A stretch of 64,000 bases of DNA from JAVBRU01 sp031547595 (GTDB lineage: Bacteria; Bacillota; Clostridia; Christensenellales; Aristaeellaceae): contig JAVBRU010000052.1 in assembly GCA_031547595.1 (NCBI GenBank), positions 1 through 64,000 of the forward strand, given 5' to 3'. Within the stretch, counting starts at the first letter, position 1. Every line of letters starts with the position of its first letter. The position numbers and the translations under genes are program-made. The notes under the pieces are model-generated. The model did not search any database, was not told the origin of the DNA, and saw only the letters and a program-made list of their open reading frames with translations. This document shows positions 33,692-41,937 of the stretch, in pieces.

Positions 33692-36600
33692 ATGGCCTTT
33701 GCACACCTCCACCTCCACACCGAGTATAGCCTGCTGGACGGCGCATGCCGAATCAAACGCCTCATTCCGCGCATCAAGGAATTGGGGATGGATGCCTGCG
33801 CGATGACGGACCATGGCGTCCTGTACGGCGCGGTGGATTTTTATACTGCGTGCAAAGATGCCGGGGTGCACCCCGTGATTGGCTGCGAGGTGTATGTGTG
33901 CCCGGACAGGCATGACAAGCAAAATCTCTCCCGCGAGTATAGCCATTTGATTTTGCTGTGCAAAAACAACACCGGCTATCAAAACCTGATGCATCTGGTG
34001 TCGATGGGCTTTGTGGACGGGTTTTATTACCGCCCGCGCATTGATTATAACCTGCTGAAAGAGCATCATGAGGGCCTGATTGCGCTGTCGGCCTGCTTGT
34101 CTGGCGATTTGCCCAAAATGCTGCTGGATGGGCGAAATCAGGATGCCGAAAAATACATCCGCAATATGGAAGCCCTCTTTGGCAAGGATCATTTTTATAT
34201 CGAAATCATGGATCACGGCATCGCGGAGGAAAAGACCGTGCTGCCCCGGCTGATTGATATCAGCCAGAAAACCGGCGTGCCGCTGGTTGCCACCAACGAC
34301 TGCCACTACATCGATAAAGACAACGCCGATGCCCAGGAGGTGCTGATGTGCATCCAGACGGGCAAAACCCTCACCGACGAAACGCGCATGCGCATGACCA
34401 CCAAAGAGCTGTATGTGAAAAGCGAAGCCGAGATGCGTGCGCTGTTCCCGGGCCTGGACGACGCCATTGCCCGCACGCAGGAGATCGCGCATCGTTGCCA
34501 GGTGAGCTTTGATTTTAAGACCATCCATTTGCCGAAGTTCCGGGTGCCGTCGGGCGAAACGCCGGGCGGCATGCTGCGCCGCCTGTGCGAGGACGGCCTC
34601 AAAAAACGCTACCCGGAGGGCGATCAAGAGGCCAAGGAGCGCCTTAATTACGAGCTGAATGTGATCGAGGGCATGGGCTATGTTGACTACTTCCTCATCA
34701 CTTGGGATTTTATCAAGATTGCCAAGGACAACGGCATCATCGTCGGCCCCGGCCGTGGAAGCGCGGCAGCCAGCATTGTGGCGTACACCCTCGATATCAC
34801 GATGCTCGACCCCATCAAATACAGCCTGCTGTTTGAGCGCTTTTTGAATCCCGAACGCGTGACCATGCCCGATATCGATATCGACTTTTGCTACGAGCGC
34901 CGCCAGGAAGTGATCGACTATGTGGCGCACAAATATGGCGCAGACCACGTCAGCCAGATCATCACCTTTGGCACCATGGCGGCGCGCGGTGTGGTGCGCG
35001 ATGTGGGGCGCGTGCTGGGGCAAAGCTATCAGCAGGTGGATCAGGTGGCCAAGGCCATCCCGATGAAGCTGGGCATCACGCTGGAAGAGGCCATGCAGCT
35101 CAGCCCCGACCTCAAGAGCATGTATGCCGCCGATGCCGAGGTGAAGCGCCTGATTGACACCGCGCTGACGCTGGAGGGCATGCCCCGCCACGCCAGCACG
35201 CACGCTGCCGGGGTGCTGATCACCAGTGAGCCGGTGGAGCGCTTTGTGCCCCTGCAAAAAAACGACGATGTGATCACCACCCAGTACCCGATGGGCATCA
35301 TCGAAAAGCTGGGCCTGCTCAAGATGGACTTCCTCGGCCTTCGCACGCTGACGGTGATTCGCGACACTTTGGATATGCTGCGGGAACGCGGCATCCATCT
35401 AATCCCCTCCGATATTCCCATGAACGACCCCGATGTGTACGCCATGATCTGTGCCGGGGACACCGATGGCGTGTTCCAGCTGGAAGGCGGCGGCATGCGG
35501 CGGTTCCTCACCGATATGCAGCCCCAGGATTTTGAGGACATCATTGCCGCCATTTCGCTCTACCGCCCCGGCCCCATGGAGTCCATCCCAAAATACCTGC
35601 GCGGCAAGCACCATCCGGACGAGGTGCAGTATCTGACGCCGCAGCTCAAGCCCATCCTGGACGTCACCTACGGCTGCATGGTGTATCAGGAGCAGGTGAT
35701 GCAGATCGTGCGCGACCTGGCCGGTTATTCCTATGGCCGCAGCGACCTGGTGCGAAGGGCGATGGCCAAGAAGAAAAAAGACGTGATGGCCAAGGAGCGC
35801 CAGTATTTTGTGTACGGCCTGGAGGCCGACAACGTGCCCGGCGCTGTGAAAAACGGCGTGCCTGCCGAGGTGGCCGAGCGTATTTTTGACGAAATGACCT
35901 CCTTCGCGTCCTACGCCTTCAACAAGGCGCACGCCGCGTGCTATGCCGTGGTCGCTTTGCAGACGGCGTGGCTGAAGGTGCATTACCCTGCCGAGTTTAT
36001 GGCGGCGATGATGAACTCCGTGACCGGCGTGCCCGGCAAGGTGGCCTTTTATATCATGTATTGCCGCGCGCACGGCATCGCGCTGTTGCCGCCGCATGTG
36101 AACTTCTCCAAAGATAAATTCGCCGTGGAAGCGCAAAGCGACGGCAAGCCCGGCATCCGCTTTGGCATGGGCGGCGTGAAAAACGTGGGAGGGAACGCTG
36201 TTGCCGCCATCGTACGCGAGCGCCAGGACAAGGGCGCGTTCCAGAACATTTTTGATTTCTGCCGCCGCATGGGCGGCGAGGATGTGAACAAGCGCGCCGT
36301 GGAAAGCCTGATCCACGCGGGCTGCTTTGATGGCATGGGTGCCAAACGCAGCCAGTGCCATGAGGTGTTTGAGCGCGCGCTCGATTCCCAGGCTGCCTTA
36401 CGCAAAACCAACGTGCAGGGGCAAATGTCGCTGTTTGACTTTGGCCAGCCCGCCGCGCAAATGAGCACGCCCGAGGACTACCCGCAGCTTAACGAATACC
36501 CATTGCGCGAGCTGCTGGCGCAGGAGAAGGCCATGACCGGCGTATACATCAGCGGGCATCCACTGGACGAATACGCGCACATCCTGGAAAAACTGCCTGT

Positions 36601-37180
36601 CAGCACCGCCACCTTGCAGGAATTTGCCGAGCGGGAGGATAATGGTTTATCCGAGGACGGGCGGCAGGTCAGCATGGGCGGCATCATCGTGGAAACCCAC
36701 AGCAAGGCCACCAAAAAGGGCGCCATGATGGGGTTTTTGACGCTGGAAGACCTGACGGGCCAGGTGGAGGGGCTGATATTCCCCCGCGTGTATGAGCGTT
36801 ATAGCCGCGATCTGGCGGTGGATCAGGCCGTGCTTATCACAGGCAAGCTGTCGGTGCGCGAGGATGAGGAGCCGAAGTTGGTGGTGGATATCATCGAGCC
36901 GCTGATCGCCCCTGCCGTGGTAGACACCCGCACCGACGCCCAGCGCGCCAAGGATGCCAAAGTGAAGCTGTATCTGCGCATGAGCAGGGACAAAATGAAC
37001 GATGTGGGCGAACGCCTGCGCCGCATGCACGGCGACATCCCGGTATACATCAACCTGCCCGGCGAGGGCATTACGCTGCTGGCCCCGCGCGATTGGTGGT
37101 GCGACGATGCGCAGGACGCACGCGCCACCCTGATGGTGGAGCTTGATGCAAGTGATATGAAAGTGGTGGAAAGCACATGA
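33692..37180 (+). CDS. dnaE: DNA polymerase III alpha subunit DnaE
   Basis: DnaE is a replicative polymerase of the C family. At 1,162 residues it has an intact N-terminal PHP domain (FAHLHLHTEYSLLDG, TDHGVLYG), the palm with PDIDIDFCYERR carrying the catalytic Asp pair, FQLEGGGMRRFL, helix-hairpin-helix and OB-fold parts toward the C-terminus (GGIIVETHSKATKKGAMMGF). This is the DnaE1/DnaE3-type layout. The start at 33692 has a weak ribosome site; the frame is open to 33599. The stop overlaps the start of an RsbW-like gene as ATGA, which is unusual for dnaE. Confidence 0.95.
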   Translation: MAFAHLHLHTEYSLLDGACRIKRLIPRIKELGMDACAMTDHGVLYGAVDFYTACKDAGVHPVIGCEVYVCPDRHDKQNLSREYSHLILLCKNNTGYQNLMHLVSMGFVDGFYYRPRIDYNLLKEHHEGLIALSACLSGDLPKMLLDGRNQDAEKYIRNMEALFGKDHFYIEIMDHGIAEEKTVLPRLIDISQKTGVPLVATNDCHYIDKDNADAQEVLMCIQTGKTLTDETRMRMTTKELYVKSEAEMRALFPGLDDAIARTQEIAHRCQVSFDFKTIHLPKFRVPSGETPGGMLRRLCEDGLKKRYPEGDQEAKERLNYELNVIEGMGYVDYFLITWDFIKIAKDNGIIVGPGRGSAAASIVAYTLDITMLDPIKYSLLFERFLNPERVTMPDIDIDFCYERRQEVIDYVAHKYGADHVSQIITFGTMAARGVVRDVGRVLGQSYQQVDQVAKAIPMKLGITLEEAMQLSPDLKSMYAADAEVKRLIDTALTLEGMPRHASTHAAGVLITSEPVERFVPLQKNDDVITTQYPMGIIEKLGLLKMDFLGLRTLTVIRDTLDMLRERGIHLIPSDIPMNDPDVYAMICAGDTDGVFQLEGGGMRRFLTDMQPQDFEDIIAAISLYRPGPMESIPKYLRGKHHPDEVQYLTPQLKPILDVTYGCMVYQEQVMQIVRDLAGYSYGRSDLVRRAMAKKKKDVMAKERQYFVYGLEADNVPGAVKNGVPAEVAERIFDEMTSFASYAFNKAHAACYAVVALQTAWLKVHYPAEFMAAMMNSVTGVPGKVAFYIMYCRAHGIALLPPHVNFSKDKFAVEAQSDGKPGIRFGMGGVKNVGGNAVAAIVRERQDKGAFQNIFDFCRRMGGEDVNKRAVESLIHAGCFDGMGAKRSQCHEVFERALDSQAALRKTNVQGQMSLFDFGQPAAQMSTPEDYPQLNEYPLRELLAQEKAMTGVYISGHPLDEYAHILEKLPVSTATLQEFAEREDNGLSEDGRQVSMGGIIVETHSKATKKGAMMGFLTLEDLTGQVEGLIFPRVYERYSRDLAVDQAVLITGKLSVREDEEPKLVVDIIEPLIAPAVVDTRTDAQRAKDAKVKLYLRMSRDKMNDVGERLRRMHGDIPVYINLPGEGITLLAPRDWWCDDAQDARATLMVELDASDMKVVEST

Positions 37181-37554
37181 TACCCATGACATTGACCGTC
37201 CCCGCCCGCAGCGATTGGGCGCTGGTGCTGCGCATGGCGGCCAGCGGCGTTGGTGCGCTGTATGACCTGCCCATTGACGTGCTGGACGACCTTAAAACAG
37301 CAATTGACGAGGCGGCAGACCTGTTGCTGCACCAGGATTACTGCGCCGAGAGCCTGACGCTGACCTGCGAGGGCACCCCGGAGGGGCTGCATGTGTCGCT
37401 GACGGCGCAAAAATGCCAAGAAGCGCACAGCGATGCGCCGGTGGATGCCGGCATCGCGCAGCTGATTATCGGCACCCTGGTAAAGCAAGTGCACCTGGAC
37501 GAAAGCGAGCATGGTATTCTGGGCGTGCATATGACATTGCCCGCGCAGCTATGA
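37177..37554 (+). CDS. RsbW/SpoIIAB-like protein with degenerate ATPase motifs
   Basis: The 125-residue protein has the size and order of an anti-sigma kinase, with DDLKTAIDEAADLLLHQDY as its N-box region and GIAQLIIGTLVKQVHL as a G2-like helix. The Mg-binding Asn expected after the catalytic Glu seems to be Leu, and no DxGxG box is visible, so ATP binding may be lost. It overlaps dnaE upstream and a sigma factor downstream by ATGA junctions. The likely role is binding and holding back that sigma factor. No anti-anti-sigma gene is adjacent. Confidence 0.65.
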   Translation: MIPMTLTVPARSDWALVLRMAASGVGALYDLPIDVLDDLKTAIDEAADLLLHQDYCAESLTLTCEGTPEGLHVSLTAQKCQEAHSDAPVDAGIAQLIIGTLVKQVHLDESEHGILGVHMTLPAQL

Positions 37555-38288
37555 TGGACGCGCAGCGCATGCATGCCCTGGCATGCGAATATGCTGCCAC
37601 ACGCACCGATCAGGCGCTGGAAGCCGCGCTGCAGGAGGCGATGCCTTTGTGCGCGCTGATTGCGCACCGTTTCTCCGGGCGCGGGGTGGAAAAAGAGGAT
37701 TTACAGCAGGTGGCCGCCATGGCGTGCGTAGCCGCGCTCAAAAACTTCGACCCCGAACGCGGCCTCAAGTTCACCACCTATGTGACACCCACTGTCACCG
37801 GTGCTGTGCGCAACCACCTGCGTGATAAAGCGGACCTCCTTCGCACCCCGCGCGGCGTCAAAGAGCAGTCTGCCGCGCTGGACAAAGCGCAGGAGCAGCT
37901 CTTGAAGGAACTGCGCCGGGAACCCACCGCGCGCGAGCTGGCCGAAGCCCTCGGCTGGACGATTGCGCGGGTGCTGGACGTCATCGCGTCCCGAAATACC
38001 CGGCAGATCGCGTCCCTGGATAATGCGCAGAGTGACGACGGGCGCACCCTGTCTGAGCAGCTGGGCTTCATGGACGCGGGTTTTGACCGCGCCGAGACCC
38101 GGCAGGATTTGACCCAGGCGCTCGGCTTTTTATCCGATCAGGAGCGGCTTTTGCTTGCCCTCCGCTTTCAGGAAGGCATGACCCAGCGCCAGGCCGCAGA
38201 GCGCCTGAACATGACACAAATGCAAGTATTGCGTGCCGAAAAGCGCGCGCTTGGTACCCTACGAAAGGAAATGAACCCCAGCGCATGA
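37551..38288 (+). CDS. RNA polymerase sigma factor, SigB/SigF/SigG type
   Basis: The 245-residue protein has sigma region 2 (VEKEDLQQVAAMACVAALKN, then FDPERGLKFTTYVTPTVTGA), region 3 (REPTARELAEALGWT) and region 4 (LSDQERLLLALRFQEGMTQR, then QAAERLNMTQMQVLRAEKRA). It lacks region 1.1, as expected for stress or sporulation sigma factors. It starts at an ATGA overlap with the RsbW-like gene and ends with an ATGA overlap with a kinase gene. It is not in the normal spoIIA or spoIIG context, so it may be a separate general stress or developmental factor. Its promoters cannot be predicted here. Confidence 0.85.
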   Translation: MMDAQRMHALACEYAATRTDQALEAALQEAMPLCALIAHRFSGRGVEKEDLQQVAAMACVAALKNFDPERGLKFTTYVTPTVTGAVRNHLRDKADLLRTPRGVKEQSAALDKAQEQLLKELRREPTARELAEALGWTIARVLDVIASRNTRQIASLDNAQSDDGRTLSEQLGFMDAGFDRAETRQDLTQALGFLSDQERLLLALRFQEGMTQRQAAERLNMTQMQVLRAEKRALGTLRKEMNPSA

Positions 38289-39154
38289 AAGTAAAGCAAC
38301 AGTTTAGCGTACAAAAGGCAGCCGATTATGCCATCATCATCAACTCGCTGCAGATTGCCGCCGTTCTGGCGCTGGCGGTGTACATTTTGATTGACGGCGT
38401 TAACGCGGCGCTGCATGGCCTGCTGGGCGATGTAATTTTGCTGACGCTGGCCGGCATTGTCACCTGGGGCGCGGTGGTGGACATCCGCGAGGCCATCGCC
38501 GCGCGGCATATGAACGAAAAGCTCGGCGGCCTCAACGAAACCGTCGACCAGATGACCGACCTCAACCATGCCCTGCGCGCCCAGCGCCATGATTTCCTCA
38601 ACCATCTGCAGGTGGTGTACAGCCTGATGGAAATGCAGGAGTACGACGAAGCAGGCAAGTATATTGAGCATGTGTATGGCGATATCCAAGCTGTCAGCCG
38701 CACCCTCAAAACCCAGTGCGCGCCCGTCAACGCGCTGCTGCGTGTCAAGATGGCGGAGTGCGAGCAGGCCGGTATCCACGTCACCCTCGATATCACCGCG
38801 CAGTGGAGCGATCTGCCCATCCCCGCCTGGGAAATGTGCCGCGTGCTGTCCAATATCATCGATAACGCCATTGATGCATTGAAGGATACCGAGGATAAGC
38901 AGTTGTGCATCTCGCTGACCGAGGATTTGCACGCCTACTCCTTTGATGTCAGCAACAACGGGCCTATGGTGCCCCTCACCCAACGCAGCCGCATCTTTGA
39001 GGCGGGCTTCAGCGGCAAGGGCAAAGGGCGCGGCATGGGGCTTTATATCGCACGCGAAACGCTGCGTAACGCCGGGGGCGACCTGACGCTCTCCAGTGAT
39101 GCCACCAGAACGGCATTCCATGGCGTGGTGCTGCGCATGCCGCAGGGGCATTGA
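38285..39154 (+). CDS. Spo0B/DcuS-like sensor histidine kinase
   Basis: The 289-residue protein has two membrane segments (about 16-38 and 44-64), then a helical dimerisation part with RAQRHDFLNHLQVVYSLMEM, in which the His is the phospho-acceptor in Spo0B-like proteins, and a GHKL ATPase domain with NIIDNAIDALKD (N-box) and GKGRGMGLYIARETL (G-box). No response regulator gene follows. It is the fourth gene of the dnaE operon, after a sigma factor, so it may feed the sigma pathway. Repeat copy G begins ten bases after its stop. Confidence 0.85.
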   Translation: MKVKQQFSVQKAADYAIIINSLQIAAVLALAVYILIDGVNAALHGLLGDVILLTLAGIVTWGAVVDIREAIAARHMNEKLGGLNETVDQMTDLNHALRAQRHDFLNHLQVVYSLMEMQEYDEAGKYIEHVYGDIQAVSRTLKTQCAPVNALLRVKMAECEQAGIHVTLDITAQWSDLPIPAWEMCRVLSNIIDNAIDALKDTEDKQLCISLTEDLHAYSFDVSNNGPMVPLTQRSRIFEAGFSGKGKGRGMGLYIARETLRNAGGDLTLSSDATRTAFHGVVLRMPQGH

Positions 39155-39163
39155 CACGGCGGG

Positions 39164-39249
39164 AGGCGAATGCTGAGGCAGCTCACCCCAGACCCCAGAC
39201 CCCAGACCCCAGACCCCAGGCAGGAGACCAATCTCCTGCACCTCGGTCT
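39164..39249 (-). repeat. Dispersed repeat, copy G, with an expanded 7-bp tandem repeat
   Basis: On the minus strand it begins GAGGTGCAGGAGAT, has hairpin 1 with the CAGGAGA/TCTCCTG arms, and then TCTGGGG repeated. The 7-base unit ACCCCAG occurs five times in a row at 39185-39219, where other copies have about two. The second hairpin is altered as a result. It lies just after the kinase stop and just before the riboswitch promoter. Confidence 0.85.
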
Positions 39250-39260
39250 GATATTAAGCA

Positions 39261-39289
39261 TTGACAAACGTATGGAAATATGCTACCTT
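39261..39289 (+). promoter_or_regulatory. Promoter of the riboswitch-oadB unit
   Basis: TTGACA (39261-39266) and TACCTT (39284-39289), 17 bases apart, with TGC before the -10 (extended -10 element). The RNA would start about five bases before the aptamer. Confidence 0.6.
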
Positions 39290-39301
39290 TCTGTTGACCT
39301 T

Positions 39302-39423
39302 CAAGGGGGAGTAGCTGGCAGCAGCCGCTGCAACTCGCGCGACATCCCGGCTGGCAGCAGCCCGCGCCTGTTTGAAATAGCAAGACTCTTGTTGCACTTT
39401 ATTGAAGTGCAGCAAGAGTCTTT
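39302..39423 (+). promoter_or_regulatory. yybP-ykoY-type (Mn2+) riboswitch with terminator platform
   Basis: The leader starts with CAAGGGGGAGTAGC (39302-39315) and closes with TAGCAAGACTCTTG (39378-39391). It has CGACATCCCGGCTGGCAGC (39340-39358) in the position of the second conserved loop. These are the hallmarks of the yybP-ykoY Mn2+ aptamer: GGGGAGUAGC at the 5' side and AGCAAGAC at the 3' side. The 3' strand of P1 (39388-39391) is also the 5' part of an 18-bp hairpin (39382-39422) that ends in TTT. Metal binding would hold P1 and prevent the hairpin, an ON switch. The T-tract is short. Confidence 0.75.
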
Positions 39424-39456
39424 ACATATTACATTACGTTATTGGGGGAACGATTC

Positions 39457-40560
39457 ATGGACATGCTCTACAAGTACATCGTGATGATCACCTGGCAGCA
39501 AGTGGTGATGTGGGTGATCGGCGGCGCATTGATCTACCTGGCCATCAAAAAGAACATGGAACCCTCGCTGCTGTTGCCCATTGGTTTTGGCGCAATATTG
39601 GTGAATCTGCCGATGTCCGGCGCGGTGGGCAGCGAAGGCGTGCTGACTGTGCTGTACAACGCGGGCATTCAAAACGAGCTGTTCCCGCTGATACTGTTTA
39701 TTGGCATTGGTGCGATGATTGACTTTGGCCCGTTGCTGAACGATCCGAAGCTGCTATTGTTTGGCGCGGCGGCGCAGTTTGGCATTTTCTTTACCCTCGG
39801 GATGGCGAGCCTGCTGGGCTTCAGCCTCAACGACGCGGCATCCATCTCCATCATCGGCGCAGCGGACGGCCCCACCTCCATCTTTGTGGCGCAGGTGCTG
39901 AACTCCAAGTATATCGCGGCCATCATGGTGGCGGCCTATTCGTACATGGCGCTGGTGCCCATGGTGCAGCCGCCGGTAATCAAGCTTTTGACCACCAAGA
40001 AAGAGCGCCTGATCCGCATGCCATATGAGCAAAAGTCTGTCAGCAAGACCACCCGTATCCTGTTCCCCATCGTGATTACGGTGGTGGCGGGGCTGGTGTC
40101 ACCCCAGTCGGTGGCACTGATTGGCTTTTTGATGTTTGGCAACCTGATCCGCGAGTGCGGGGTGCTGGGCTCGCTGTCCGAAACCGCGCAGAACGCATTG
40201 GCCAACCTGATCACGATCTTCCTTGGCATCACCATCGCGTCCCAGATGCAGGCGGAGAATTTCCTCAGCGTGGACACGCTGCTGATTATGGGCCTGGGCC
40301 TGATCGCCTTCATATTTGATACGGCCGGCGGCGTGCTGTTTGCCAAGTTCCTCAACCTGTTCCTCAAAAAGAAGATCAACCCCATGATCGGCGCGGCGGG
40401 TATCTCCGCGTTCCCCATGTCCGCCCGCGTGGTGCACAAGATGGGCCTTCAAGAGGACAACCAGAACTTCCTGCTGATGCACGCCATTGGTGTCAACGTT
40501 TCCGGCCAGATCGCGTCCGTTATCGCGGGCGGCCTGATCCTGAGCATGCTGCTGAAATAA
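39457..40560 (+). CDS. Sodium-translocating decarboxylase beta subunit homologue (OadB/GcdB family)
   Basis: The 367-residue protein has about nine to eleven membrane spans. It carries the family landmarks GAADGPTSIFVAQVLNSKYI, where the Asp is the proposed cation-binding residue, and AAGISAFPMSARVVHKMG near the C-terminus. OadB normally works with a biotin-dependent carboxyltransferase alpha subunit to pump Na+. No alpha or biotin-carrier gene is near. It follows a Mn2+-type riboswitch, so the protein may export or handle a divalent metal, or need Mn2+ levels for its partner enzyme. The ATG at 39457 follows GGGGGA by seven bases. Confidence 0.85.
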   Translation: MDMLYKYIVMITWQQVVMWVIGGALIYLAIKKNMEPSLLLPIGFGAILVNLPMSGAVGSEGVLTVLYNAGIQNELFPLILFIGIGAMIDFGPLLNDPKLLLFGAAAQFGIFFTLGMASLLGFSLNDAASISIIGAADGPTSIFVAQVLNSKYIAAIMVAAYSYMALVPMVQPPVIKLLTTKKERLIRMPYEQKSVSKTTRILFPIVITVVAGLVSPQSVALIGFLMFGNLIRECGVLGSLSETAQNALANLITIFLGITIASQMQAENFLSVDTLLIMGLGLIAFIFDTAGGVLFAKFLNLFLKKKINPMIGAAGISAFPMSARVVHKMGLQEDNQNFLLMHAIGVNVSGQIASVIAGGLILSMLLK

Positions 40561-40572
40561 GGAGAAACAGAT

Positions 40573-40713
40573 ATGAATTTTCAAGCGTTAGTGGATGTTC
40601 TGCCGTTGATTGGCAAGGGCATGCTGGGTATCTTTTGCGTGGTGGGCGTGATCATCGCGTCCGTGTATGTGCTGCAGTATTTTGCGGGCAAGAAGTCTTC
40701 GAAGGAAGAGTAA
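40573..40713 (+). CDS. 46-residue single-span membrane protein (OadG-like mini-gamma)
   Basis: The gene lies 12 bases after the oadB-type stop with AGGAG in front. It encodes 46 residues: an amphipathic start (MNFQALVDVLPLIGKGMLG), one membrane span (IFCVVGVIIASVYVLQYF) and a charged tail ending KKSSKEE. This fits a reduced gamma subunit of Na+-translocating decarboxylases, which is a single-span protein needed for assembly. The usual His/Pro-rich zinc-binding tail of OadG is missing. Codon use and spacing support a true gene. Confidence 0.7.
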   Translation: MNFQALVDVLPLIGKGMLGIFCVVGVIIASVYVLQYFAGKKSSKEE

Positions 40714-40856
40714 ACCACCCCTGCTTTGATTCGATAACACGAAGCAATCAAAGTGCAGCCGCAACCTGCTCTGCCTGGGTGGGTTACGGCTGCATTGGGT
40801 AGTGACGATAATGCTTTGAAGGGCGCGTAATGAGTACTACTGAGAAGGGACCCTCT

Positions 40857-41843
40857 ATGGAATTTTATCAAGTCAAAACGCTTTATATAGAAGTTACCCA
40901 TGCCTGTAATCAGCATTGCAGGCATTGCTATTTAGATGGTGGAATCCATAGGCCCATAGCCGAAATGTCTTTTGAACAAATCAAGAATTTACTTTATCAG
41001 TTCAAGATACAAGGAGGTTCCTATATAATTATTACGGGCGGAGAACCTCTTGCGCGGACAGATATATTCGACATTCTTGATTATATAGAGGAATTGGCCA
41101 TCCCCTTTACGTTTGCCTCAAACGCGCTTGCCTTAAGTGATGCGCGTTTGAACAAGCTATCAACGTATGCGTGTCTGAAAACATTTTTCACAAGTATTCT
41201 TGGCAGTGACCCTGCAAAGCATCAAAGTATCACAGGCAAAGACAGCTATGACAAGGTAATCCATGCCCTTGTATATTTTGAAAAAAAGAACATTCCAGTC
41301 TATGTACAAGTGACACTTGCGAATGAATACATAAATGATATGGACGAAATTGCTGAAACATTGCTCAAATATCATGATTGTACCGTTAAATTTACCCCCA
41401 TTGCATCACTGGGGGTAAAATCCGAAGAATCCAAGGCCATGAATCAGGAGTTGGTTGTACCCAAAGAGAACTTTTTGCTATTTCATCATAGGGTTACTGC
41501 ACTGCAATCGAAATATCCGGATCGAATAGACAATGGAAACCTTCTGAATTATCAGCAAATTTCCGAAACCATAGATGAATACAAGAACGACTTGCTCTAC
41601 TCATTAAGATATCAATTTATCGCTGTTCGGCCCAATGGGGATATCAGCTTCTCGTGCAACATGATGAATCCTTATGTTTTCGGCAAGGCATATGAGAATA
41701 TTCGCATACCAATTGACCAGAAGCTTTTAGACTATATTCACTGTTTGCGCAATGCAGAAAGTGCGGCTTTACACGATGCAGAAAATGCGGTGATAGAGTT
41801 TGATGTTGTCGTAGATCAATATATTCTGGAGCAGACGTTATAA
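40857..41843 (+). CDS. Radical SAM protein
   Basis: The 328-residue protein has the iron-sulfur motif CNQHCRHC (Cys17, 21, 24), a SAM-binding IIITGGEPLARTD, and a TIM-barrel-like body. No clear SPASM Cys cluster follows; only SFSCNMMNP is seen in the C-terminal part. Such proteins modify peptides, cofactors or RNA. The gene is clearly richer in A and T than its neighbours, with many AAA, ATT and TAT codons, which suggests recent transfer. AAGGG lies seven bases before the ATG at 40857; a start at 40830 is also open. No precursor peptide gene is evident nearby. Confidence 0.82.
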   Translation: MEFYQVKTLYIEVTHACNQHCRHCYLDGGIHRPIAEMSFEQIKNLLYQFKIQGGSYIIITGGEPLARTDIFDILDYIEELAIPFTFASNALALSDARLNKLSTYACLKTFFTSILGSDPAKHQSITGKDSYDKVIHALVYFEKKNIPVYVQVTLANEYINDMDEIAETLLKYHDCTVKFTPIASLGVKSEESKAMNQELVVPKENFLLFHHRVTALQSKYPDRIDNGNLLNYQQISETIDEYKNDLLYSLRYQFIAVRPNGDISFSCNMMNPYVFGKAYENIRIPIDQKLLDYIHCLRNAESAALHDAENAVIEFDVVVDQYILEQTL

Positions 41844-41893
41844 ACAAATGTACTGCAAAGTGAACTCAAGTTAACTCAAAACCCATAAAAAGA

Positions 41894-41932
41894 ACCCCGA
41901 AAGCTCTTGCTTTACAAGGTTTCGGGGTCTTT
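41894..41932. terminator. Bidirectional terminator between radical SAM and propeller genes
   Basis: ACCCCGAAA (41894-41902) and TTTCGGGGT (41920-41928) form a nine-base stem with extra inner pairs. On the minus strand the stem is followed by TCTTTTTATG, on the plus strand by CTTTG. Confidence 0.8.
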
Positions 41933-41937
41933 GCATG

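Noticed and set aside
33653..35398. A 581-codon open frame on the minus strand inside dnaE
   Set aside because: It is the complement of a strongly conserved DnaE region and has the His/Gln-rich composition of a shadow frame.
39185..39219. Possible CRISPR-like direct repeats
   Set aside because: The unit is only seven bases with no spacers, and it lies within a known dispersed element; no cas genes are present.
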